Assembly: GCA_963693365.1 (NCBI GenBank)
Contig: CAVNZM010000002.1
Coordinates: forward strand, 6,572,001-6,636,000
Reading direction: 5' to 3'
DNA length: 64,000 nt
Source: Amoebidium appalachense
Taxonomy: Eukaryota > Ichthyosporea
The position numbers were made by a program, and so were the translations under genes. Positions 42,233-64,000 of the stretch are shown piece by piece. Each line of letters opens with the position of its first letter. Position 1 is the first letter of the stretch. The notes under the pieces are model-generated. The model worked only from the letters and a program-made list of their open reading frames with translations. It was not told where the DNA came from and did no database searches.

Positions 42233-42440
42233 GAACTGTTGCTAACACACAATACATCGTGTATTACAAAACAAATTCGTCATATTTATAGATATCAAGT
42301 CACCCAAAAAATGCTTCACAGGCCCTGCCTCAATCGAACTGTTGCTAACACACAATACATCGTGTATTACAAAACAAATTCGTCATATTTATAGATATCA
42401 AGTCACCCAAAAAATGCTTCACAGGCCCTGCCTCAATCGA
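42233..42440. repeat. 103-base tandem duplication, two copies
   Basis: GAACTGTTGCTAACACACAA through TGCCTCAATC occurs at 42233 and again at 42336; copies appear identical. Confidence 0.97.
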
Positions 42441-42678
42441 CATGCAGTATACATTGGTTAAGGAGAAAGGGTTCATTTTGAAATTTCACTATGTAATTGA
42501 TCAAATTTCATATGTAGGATTATCGGCCCCCACTGAGTATCGGGAGTATGGGGGATTACGATCTGCCGGTATGCACATGCATGGTTCATGGCCGCACTCA
42601 ATTTGATTGGTGGGGATATAACGGACCAATAGTCTCATATACCATATATGGTATATGAGGAATTTTTAGTTTTGAACA

Positions 42679-42684
42679 TTTATT
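42679..42684 (-). terminator. AATAAA polyadenylation signal (minus), candidate for four-span gene
   Basis: TTTATT on the + strand about 350 bases past the stop of the minus-strand four-span gene. Confidence 0.35.
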
Positions 42685-43036
42685 CGTTAAGAACATTATA
42701 TTTAGACACACAGCGACACTGAGATCAGAGTCACGCCATGCCATACATCCCGAAGTTCATTACAGTCGTGCCGACATCATGATGATCACGTTGGCGCACC
42801 AGGAAAATTTTACACAAACATATATATCGACGCATTAAGAACATGTTCCTTCTATCCTGCCCAATGATATAATAACAATTCCCCCCAACACTCTAGGTGC
42901 CCGATCAACATTTAACGCAATTTAATCAATAGATATCTCGAAACAGTAAGGTCCTTTCCACCTTCCCAATGTTCTCCAATCATAACAATAATTCTCCATC
43001 CACCCCTCATTCATCCACCCACCCATTACCCATCCC

Positions 43037-43325
43037 TCACACATATGCATTGTTACCCTTCCTGTCACCGCTCTCGCCACACCGCATGCGTATGGTGGGC
43101 ACAAAGAAGAACCACGAGAAGAACATGAGCACAGTGGTTGCTATGGCAATGTTGTAGCCCCACTCACGTGTGCAGTTGCCTAGGCTGAAGCTCCCTGTGT
43201 AAACGTGCATGCCTGGTGAGTTCTTTTTTGTTTTTTTTATTCCCCAAATTTTTTCAACGTGACATTATGGTGATATGTCATAGACGAAGGCGGTCCGGAA
43301 AGTGTGATGGGGGAGGGGTGTGTGT

Positions 43326-43356
<31 letters not shown>

Positions 43357-45021
43357 GGGGGGAGAAGGGGTAGATCGGACGGGTGTAACGGCATGGGTAA
43401 GGTGCAGGAACTTCATACATCATCATAAGGAACTCACCCCCTTGCTTTGTCCCAGCATTATGTCGAAGCCGGTTTGGGTCTTGTGGGTGTATTGTGGTAG
43501 TACCTGAGGACACATCTCGTTTTTTGGGGGAGAGGGGAGGGGAGGCGGACGGGCTGGGAGGAGGGGGGGCCGGGGACTCGGAGGGGAGGGGACTGGGTGG
43601 GAAGGGTGGATGGTGGGGGGGAGGGAGGACGGAAGGGCGGGAGGGGGGGGGGATGGGATGCTGGGGTGGTACCGGTGGTGGTGGTGGTGGTCTATGTGTG
43701 AAGGCGGGAGGGGGGGGGAGGAGGCAGCACACCTGCACCGGTGCAAAGAAAATTGCCTGTGGACCCGTCGACCTGCAGCTCGGCAATGTTCGCACTGAAC
43801 AGCATGATGCCAACGAGGAAGAACAGCCACGAGAGAAACGCAAGGAAGGCCGCCACCCACGCAGTGATGTTGCTCAGACAGCACAGACACAGGCATTCAA
43901 ACAGGCACGTGGCAAGGCCAAACGCCAACACCCCAAGGCCGATGATCCACGCACACAGCCACAGGACGCCTGCTGACTGGAGCTGTGGAGGGGGTGGTAA
44001 TGGGAGGAGGCGGAGGGAGGGTGGTGGTGGTGGTGCTGGTTGAGGGGTGGGGGTGGGGTGGGGTGGAGAGTGGGGTAAAGGTGGGGGGGGGGGGGGGGGG
44101 GGGGGTGGAGAGGGTTAGAATGTGTTGAAGAGCGTGAAGTACACGTTTATGACGGACAACACAATGGAGAGTTTGCAAAGCAGAAACAAAGAGTATGCAT
44201 CATAAGCAGGGGTGGGGGGGATGGGGGGGGGGGTGGGGGTGAATTACAGGAGGGAACCGTGGAAGCAACACACACATTCAAAACGCAGAAAATCGAAACA
44301 CATATCCGAGAACCTAAAGCAGGTGGGCAGAAAGAAGACCCTGTGATAGAGCCCAACATTAGGGAAGTTCCTATGTAAATGATTTATTCCCAATACTTCT
44401 TTTTGAAAGGGAGGGCGGGGGGGGGGGGGGGGGGAGGAGAGAGAGAGGAGTGTTCCCAACACTTTTTTGCTTTTTGAGAATAGGGAGGGGCGGGGGGCCC
44501 GGGGGAGGGGGGGGGAGAGGGGGAGGGGGCGAGGGTGTGGCGGGGGGGCTTCGAGCAGAGATGTGAGTTTTGAGATCAGAGATGTACCAAAGGGTAAGGG
44601 AAACTTCCGGGGAACGCATACTACTTTCCTGTGTGGTGGAGAGAGGTCATGACGGAAAACGGAATAGATAATGATTGAAAGCTGAAAATGAGCAGCGGCC
44701 TTCAAAAAAAGACGTGTGCAAGAGCTAATACTTTGATTGGTGGGGCAAAAAAAAAAAAAAAAAAAAAAACCCCCAAGCAAATCACAGCTGGGTAGCCAGG
44801 CACTAACCTTATCGTAACCAAAGCCATTGTCCGGGTTTAGGTACCAGATGACATCTGTGCCGTTGATATGGGTACCGCTGTGAGAGTGGGGGGGGAGGGG
44901 GGGGGAAAGGGGGGGGGGGGGGGGGGGGGGGAGGTTAGGTGGCAATAACACGTCTCGGGCTCATGGATGTCGGACTAACATTTGTGTGTGTGTGTGAATA
45001 TCTGTGGGTGTGTGTGCGTCA

Positions 45022-45057
<36 letters not shown>

Positions 45058-45986
45058 GTCGTGTGTGTGTGTGTGTGTGTGTGTTACGGTGTGGGTGTAT
45101 GTTTGTGTGCGCATACTCGTGGGGAATGCTGTTTTGTTGTAATGAGGTATAGCCTATAGGGTGCTTTTGCAGCTGGCCAAATTGATAATCAGATTTTGAC
45201 AGGACAGTCCAAAAAACATGTCCTTGCTATCTTTCGGACATTTTTATATGCAGTCATGCAATCTAGGGCGAATTTGTGCCAACCTGTTCTGCGAAGACTG
45301 CAAATTCTTAAATCCTGTGACTATCATCCACAAAAAGGCGAAGATGGCCCTTCTTTTTTTTCTAGTGAAGACAACTGCAAGGCTTGATATCAAATATGTG
45401 CCAGCTTGTTTTGCAATAATGGCCTCGTCACACTTCTCACCTTCACAAAGGGTTTGCAAGCCGCAAAACATGGACAAATGTGGGGGAAGTTTTGGGAATG
45501 ATCATACACATTCAGCTAGAAACAAAAGGACAACACTACAATTTGAACACGTGAAAACCAGTCTTCGTGAGCAGACGTTTTTTGTATGTTTTCGCTATTG
45601 AACACATACAGGTTCGCGCATTTTCAAGCTATCTAGTGCAAATAGTGAAGCACAGTGTGGTGGAAAAGTTCAACTATTCACACTGTGAAACGGGAGCAAA
45701 AACATAAAAAACCACAACCCCCAAACTTAGCAACAAGCAATGACTTTACTGCAAAAGATGTTTGTTTTCACGAATATTTCTCATCCACTATTACTTTACA
45801 GTTCGTTATTTCCAAAGAAATTGTTCGCAATATATCGATAAATTAAAAGTAAACGACCACCCACCAAGCAATGCCTGCCGTGTTGCCCTGCGGGTTCTGG
45901 ACCCACGTGCTTGTGAAGAAGGCAATCATGCCGCACACAATTGATGCCAGGGTCACGGCATTGCCGATGGATGCACAGTACCCCAT
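43037..45986 (-). CDS. four-transmembrane protein of unknown family
   Basis: Exons in minus order: 45865-45986, 44808-44877, 43733-43976, 43438-43503, 43037-43194. All splice phases agree, giving a complete 219-residue protein from ATG (45986) to TGA (43037-43039). Topology: short N-terminus, span 1 (IGNAVTLASIVCGMIAFF), first loop with an NGT glycosylation site and WYLNPDNGFGYDK, span 2 (AGVLWLCAWIIGLGVLAFG), a Cys-rich turn (CLFECLCLCCLS), span 3 (AFLAFLSWLFFLVGIMLF), second loop of about 55 residues with GNCTREWGYN, span 4 (IAIATTVLMFFSWFFF) and a short tail RMRCGESGDRKGNNAYV. The four-span layout recalls claudin/PMP22, SUR7 or tetraspanin groups, but I see neither the claudin W-GLW-C-C signature nor a tetraspanin CCG. 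Function unknown; plasma-membrane location is inference. Confidence 0.85.
44105..44215 (-). mobile_element. SINE-like repeat fragment, reverse
   Basis: GAAGTACACGTTTATGACGG, ACAACACAATGGAGAGTTTG, CAAAGAGTATGCATCATAAG, CAGGGG: the reverse complement of the family's 3' half, beside a G run. In an intron of the four-span gene. Confidence 0.65.
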
Positions 45987-46876
45987 TTTTCCTAGAAAAT
46001 TACTCAAACCTTAAGGATCATGAAGACATCGGAAGGCTATGTAAACAGAGTTCACAAATGCCAGTTTGATCCGGCACAAGCCTCCAGTTTATAACAGTGC
46101 TGTGATATTCGACTACGGCACTAAGAATGCATGACATTAATGGTTTACGATTAGTGTAAATCAACATGCTGGGAGCACAACATGCATGCAGGAGTAAAAA
46201 AGACAAAAGAAAGTCTATTGAAATGGAATAAGAATATAAAACATAGATATAATAGAGTAAAGATATATATAACACACTATTAGAGATTTTTTTCTTCTAT
46301 TTCTTATGCATTTTGGCTCTGTAAACATTTGATCATAGTCCTGTGCTTAGAATAGATCTCGTACCCATAACCAATCGTTGAACTGCGTGCTTCACAGTTC
46401 TAGCCGCGTGTCGGATAAAAATTTAAAAGGTCCCTGGCCGTGAAGGCGATATGTAATTTCAACCCCGGATCACAAAGGGGCGCCATCAGGTTGTTTACGA
46501 CTCTAAATGGACATGCATGGCTCATAGCAATCATATCTCTTTTCAATGTTTACAGAAAAAAAAACTAATAAATACCATTATCCCTTCGAAAATCCAATAG
46601 TGGGTCTCACCACATATGCATAGCTGGCTTCAGCTGTTGCCGCGATAGAGGTAATCAATCATAAGGTCAACGGCTTGTTGCAGCCCTGCTGCATAGCAAC
46701 TAATAATTGCCGCAGAATAATAGCCTTATGAAGAAGGTGGTTTTCGTGTCGCATTCAAGAGTGACCCCTTCAAGGCTTCAACTTGCCAAGAGAAGACGTA
46801 GATTTTGTTACTGAGGAGGTAGGGCGTTGTGGGCTTGAGGGTTTTGTTTCAGGTGTTATTGTATAGTAAGGTTAGA
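45987..46876. other. divergent intergenic/promoter region
   Basis: Non-repetitive sequence between the starts of the four-span gene (minus) and the FYVE gene (plus). No TATA box, CpG cluster or other clear regulatory motif was identified. An acceptor-like TTTGTTTCAG at 46843-46852 could precede the first FYVE exon. Confidence 0.45.
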
Positions 46877-58910
<12,034 letters not shown>

Positions 58911-59039
58911 AATCCCCCCTCAACCCTACCACACACCCACCCCCGCGCACATACACACACACTCGCACGTGCGCACGCGCGCACACACACACACACATAC
59001 ACGCACACGCACACACACGCGCACACACACACGCGTGCG

Positions 59040-59087
<48 letters not shown>

Positions 59088-59354
59088 CACGCACACGCAC
59101 ACACACACACACACACACAGTTTGTACACCGCGAATGCTTTCAAGTGACTCATAGAAGCACAGCAAACCCAAGGTTTATTTTTGTACAGCTATGCAGCTT
59201 TAAAGCCAACCAATGTGCATAGCACCCAAGGTTAGCCCAAAAGGGAATGATACGTTTCCGATGTATATAATGCTTCTTAGTGTTGAAGTTTCGAATTTTT
59301 GCGAATGAGATTTCCCCCCCCCCCCCTCCCCCCCCCCCCCCCCCCAAGCGGGCC

Positions 59355-59360
59355 AATAAA
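59355..59360 (+). terminator. AATAAA polyadenylation signal, probably for FYVE gene
   Basis: First AATAAA after the FYVE-gene stop, 445 bases downstream; another occurs at 59771-59776. Confidence 0.45.
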
Positions 59361-60087
59361 GTGCAATGATCCCCAAGCGTGTTCAATTACTTGTATTGTA
59401 TGGCTGATCAGCGTAATTAGTTTTTGTTCAATTCGGTCTAGACCGGTTTGGTTGTGTCAGGACAAGTAGCTTTCAACACGATTCTGTCTGCCAGACCAAC
59501 CTGGGTAGTACAGGCTGTTCTATTTAAATGTGATATGTGTAATATTCTCGTGTATTTGAAAATACAATCCACTTGCACGTGTATCCAATGGCAAATCCCC
59601 AAATATATAGTTCTATCTCGAAGGAAAAAAACTCGTTTCAAGCTTGTGCAAAATCCGTGAATACTCGAAACTTTGCCGACGAGCACTGCATGCATGTGCC
59701 GGCCACGCATATGCAAATGGTGTGTGTTGCTTTTGCTGCAGTTGCACTGTGTGATGTACACACATCAAGAAATAAAGTTATTGGATATTTGAAGTGATGA
59801 AAAAGGCTTTGATGCATACATATGTATGTGCATGTGTGGTGCCAGAAGATCACCAGACAGCTGCGTGCTGCTACAACCATACCACTGACAGTGTGAACAT
59901 TTTCCAATGGACCACGTACGTGCACGGTAAGCAGAGTTCATCTTATGGACCCCTCCTAAGGCATATACACTTGAACTGTGGGAGGCGGCTGGTTGGTTGG
60001 TTTATGAGCGGGCAGCTGGAAAAATCAACCACCAGAAAAGCTGCTATCTGATATCAATGGTTTTATGGCTAAATCATCGCCAATTCA

Positions 60088-60122
<35 letters not shown>

Positions 60123-60415
60123 GGAGAAATAAAAAGGAAAAGAAAAGAAAAATCCAACTGTTGAACCGGTGTGTTGGCTTTATCATGCGGCGAGATATTT
60201 ATTAAAAAAAAAAAGGGGCGGAGTCACATTCGAATTCAACATCAGTGGCCTGCAGCTGCGGTCACCGTGTCGTGCAGGCGCGCACATTCAACACATCGTC
60301 CATGCATTGTTAGCACCAATTCAATGTGTTTCGTGGTTCCTCCCTCCCTCCCCCACCTCTTCTTCTTCTTCTTTTTTTTTTTTTTGCAGTGTTGTCCGTG
60401 GCTTGTACTCTAGAT

Positions 60416-60457
<42 letters not shown>

Positions 60458-60786
60458 CCCCCCCCCCCTTCTCCACCCCCTCCCCCCACCACCACCACCA
60501 CCACACACACACACAGGGGTACACAGTCACCCACCCACACACAAACAAAAAACGTTATACGCAGCATCTCACACTTGGCTTGACCTCAATATAAATATAT
60601 TATTTTATTCTTCTCAAGAGTAGGAACCCAGCCCACCACAGCAAAACCACTCAACACATATCAGCCCGTCAGATATCTATAAAGAACACGTACCTTCATA
60701 CTGCAACAAAGACCATTATCATTCGTAGAATACGTACATCTTGGTATGTGATATACATGTGACCGACTATTGCATAGTTCTAATAT

Positions 60787-60903
<117 letters not shown>

Positions 60904-61301
60904 ATGTGCGTGCATGTGTGTGCCCGCGCACGTGTGTGCATGTGTGTGGTGTGTGTGTTCGCCCGTGTGTGCGTGTGTGGTGCGTGTGTGCGTGTGTGCA
61001 TATACATGTCCGTGTGTGCGGGAATGTGTGTGTAACACGGTACATTCGACGGTCTAGGGGTCAACACAAGACTCTAAATAGGTGGCTGTTTTTGCCATAT
61101 TTGTGATTGTCCAACGTCTGTTTTCCTTTTTCACTTCTAACCGTTTCATGAGACTATCAGCCTGAGTGAAACGTAAGAGCTTTTCTTTTCAGGCTGTGTG
61201 TGCTGGTATGGATGGGTGTGTACCTTCGGGCTGTTCGTGCCATTCTGCGTTCCCGTGCACGTGCGTGAGAGTGAGGTGCTGCACGTGTGCATGTGGTGTG
61301 T

Positions 61302-61610
<309 letters not shown>

Positions 61611-61677
61611 ATACTGTCAATAGCAGTGTGTAGCACCTGCACATACACTCACTGTGTGCACCCAATCACTGCACGCA

Positions 61678-62535
61678 CTATCCGTCCGCCTCTCTATGCT
61701 GCAGGTATGCCTCAGCCAGGCATGGTGTCAGGTGGCTGTATGCCTCCTGCAGGGCCTCTCTGGCCCGACTCTCAGAATAGTCAACGGCCTGGAATGCATC
61801 ATCTAGCATGGTGGCCACCTGCTCCAATAAAAAATGTCAGTTAAATTATATTATGTGTAAAGAAGAAATGTCATTTGCAGGGAGGGCGAAAGAACCCCTA
61901 TGAACGGCAAACTCTACCTTTTCAGGTCTAATAGAGGATGGGGGGGGAGGGGGGGGGGGGGGGGGGGGGGGAGAGGGGGCTGTGCCTCTAATGATCCACG
62001 CTTTAAGAAACCAAACGAAACTGCGAAGGGTGGAAGATGAAAACAATGAAACACCAGGGGGGGGGGGGGGGGGTTAGAAACGGCATTCACAGCAAAAATT
62101 AAGGTTAGAGGGTGCCTTGCCACTTGGGTGATGCCAGCCACCCACTCTTCACTATCAGCATCCTATCGTTCGACCAATCATCGGCCGGAAAAGGGGTGCC
62201 ACAGGAATCATAGCAGGTGGTGGTGGTGGTGGTGGTGGTGTGTGTGGGGGGGCAATTGATGGCATTAACGTGTGACAGGGCATGCCAAGGGGAAGGAAAA
62301 GGGAGCGGAAGGGGGGGAGGGGGGGGGGGGAGGTTGGGGGGGGGAGAGGGGGGAATGGATAAGAGCAGCACACCGCACGAATACAAAGCGAAGCAACAAC
62401 GAAGCGGTGCAGGCTAGGCAACATTCAAGGGAATGGGGGGTGGTTGAATTGGTGTATATGTGGGGAGGGTGGGGGGAGGGGAGAGGGGTGTGTGTGTGTG
62501 CGTGCGTGTGTGCGTGTGTGTGTGTGTGGGAGCGG

Positions 62536-62577
<42 letters not shown>

Positions 62578-62957
62578 AGAAGGGTGTATGTGCGCTCGTG
62601 CGCGCGTGGGGGAGGAGGGGGGGGGAGGGGGGGGGAAGGCGGGTAAATCAACGTACAGGGATAGGTATGGCGACCTCCCACTGTGCACTGGGCCCAAAAT
62701 ATGCCTCATACAGCTCACGGCTATGGCCCGGCTCAGGATTGGATAGTTGGAGATAGTCCCTCATGGCCTCCCAGGAATACAGGTTCTCCTCCATGTACTC
62801 CCCACTGAGATAGTGCTCGAACTGGTTGCGCAGCTGGGGGAGGGGGGGGGGGGGGGGGGGGGGTTAAAGCGGGCTAAAGGGGATTTATGGCCGGTGTGGG
62901 TGGGGAGGAAGAACATACATGGGTTGTTTGCAATGTGAGGTGAAGCTCCGCAATGGG
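61678..62957 (-). CDS. RGS-domain protein, C-terminal part (5' end not found)
   Basis: RGS domains speed GTP hydrolysis by G-protein alpha subunits. Exons in minus order: 62919-62957, 62657-62833, 61678-61818 (TAG at 61678-61680), all phase 0. The middle exon carries the signature: LRNQFEHYLSGEYMEENLYS, WEAMRDYLQL and SRELYEAYFGPSAQWEVAIP, matching the F--FL--E-SEENL-FW and a-ELYE-Fl patterns. The last exon gives MLDDAFQAVDYSESRAREAL and SHLTPCLAEAYLQHREADG, the final helices. The usual Phe-Trp of SEENLLFW is Tyr-Ser-Trp here. The small first exon (PIAELHLTLQTTH) is plausible but less sure. The rest of the protein should lie further right, possibly beyond the window. G-alpha activity is inferred from family only. 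Confidence 0.8.
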
Positions 62958-63058
62958 CTGAGAGGGGGAGAGGAAGACTTGGAGGTGGGTACCGGGAAAT
63001 GGAGGGTGTGGAGGTGAGGCGGAGAGGGGGGGGGGGGGATTTGTAAAAGTGAAAAAGG

Positions 63059-63158
63059 TGGTGGAAAGGAATATCTAGGTGTGCTGCAGATACAAGACGT
63101 CAACATAGTGGTGGAAAGGAATATCTAGGTGTGCTGCAGATACAAGACGTCAACATAG
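63059..63158. repeat. 50-base tandem duplication, two copies
   Basis: GTGGAAAGGAATATCTAGGT through ACAAGACGTCAACATAG is present at 63061 and 63111 without visible differences. Confidence 0.97.
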
Positions 63159-63328
63159 GGCGAGCTGCGGATGCAAGATCTTTTTAAGCCATATACATGA
63201 TATGTTATAAAAGGCCTGGTTGTGTGCGTGGGTGGGTGGGCGTGCTGTCTGTGTGTGTGGATGCAGCACTTCAGCCTGTGAATGATTGCACACGTACGTG
63301 TCTCTTGGGATTGTGCGTAGTGTCATGA

Positions 63329-63511
<183 letters not shown>

Positions 63512-63569
63512 CCATCACCATACCCATACATCCAACCCACTCATACAACGACCTCATTCACAACATTGC

Positions 63570-63612
63570 AGGCACGTCTTTTTTTTCTTTTTTGGTCGGG
63601 GGTGGGGATGGG

Positions 63613-63643
<31 letters not shown>

Positions 63644-63918
63644 TTTGAATGCGGAACACGGTACGAAGTACGCATACACGAAGGACACATGCAAAGGCAA
63701 CTTTGTAAACATTCAAGTATGCAACATCAGCCATGCGCACAGTATGCGTCATAAGCAGAGCCCATCCTCAGGGAGGGCCCAAGTCATCAATTGCGTCTGA
63801 GTTTCGACCCCTTAGCCCGCGTATATACGACTCTCCAACTCAGACAGCAGCATCAACTGAACTTGGGAGGGTCAACCCGTCTTGATCAAAGACGAGCAGG
63901 GTTGCTTATGCAAGCAAG
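63570..63918 (-). mobile_element. SINE-like repeat, reverse, near full length
   Basis: T-rich tract with single C (63577-63593), G-rich run, TTTGAATGCGGAACACGGTA, CGAAGTACGCATACACGA, TCATAAGCAGAGCCCATCC, GGGAGGGCCCAAGTCATC, TGAGTTTCGACCCC, AACCCGTCTTGATCAAAGAC, GAGCAGGGTTGCTTATGCAA. Homology to 8841-9291 and 26399-26726 is clear. Confidence 0.85.
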
Positions 63919-64000
63919 GTGAGCAAAACGGTGAACATGTGTGTGCAAACTAATGCAGTGCAGCGGAAAATGCGTATGTATTTACAGATGCACGACACAG

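Noticed and set aside
62105-62220. Protein-like segment (DDWSNDRMLIVKSGWLASPK) on the minus strand
   Set aside because: No acceptor AG at a suitable place, and the flanking RGS exons join in phase 0 without it.

Overview
This window is eukaryotic nuclear DNA. Every gene I could follow is broken into short exons by GT-AG introns, and the proteins belong to typical animal or unicellular-holozoan families: a C2-WW-HECT ubiquitin ligase of the ITCH/WWP/NEDD4 group, a FYVE coiled-coil protein, an RGS protein, a PDZ protein and an ER disulfide isomerase ending in HEEL. The species cannot be named from sequence alone. A unicellular relative of animals (for example an ichthyosporean) or an early-branching animal or fungal lineage fits best. 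Introns and intergenic DNA are saturated with near-pure poly-C/poly-G runs (up to about 62 bases), CA/GT microsatellites and CT tracts. Most long open frames in any translation (Pro/Gly, His/Thr, Cys/Val, Ser/Leu, Arg/Glu) are therefore artefacts of low-complexity DNA.

Layout: (1) 59-3299, + strand, 3' part of a PDZ-domain gene. (2) 4378-9831, + strand, a complete seven-exon protein disulfide isomerase with four CGHC thioredoxin domains. (3) 11318-28794, - strand, a complete C2-WW4-HECT E3 ligase, with 26 coding exons located and one tiny exon inferred. (4) 34154-37891, + strand, an RNase H1-like gene that has lost three of the four catalytic acidic residues. (5) 43037-45986, - strand, a complete five-exon protein with four membrane spans. 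(6) 46877-58910, + strand, a coiled-coil protein with a C-terminal FYVE zinc finger of EEA1/RUFY type. (7) 61678-62957, - strand, 3' part of an RGS-domain gene that probably continues rightward.

The genes are not an operon or a pathway cluster. The ligase, FYVE and RGS proteins could all act in endosomal sorting or receptor signalling, but adjacency here is ordinary eukaryotic gene order. Several coding exons carry one-base slips inside C or G runs; these look like consensus errors in homopolymers rather than real mutations.

The most interesting non-gene features are: a SINE-like interspersed family whose copies end in a C-tract followed by an A-tract; strand-polarised GT/CA microsatellites at the two ends of introns, some of which supply the splice site itself; an identical intron position after the CGHCK motif in all four PDI domains; very small exons within zinc-finger and WW domains; and several minisatellites and recent tandem duplications.
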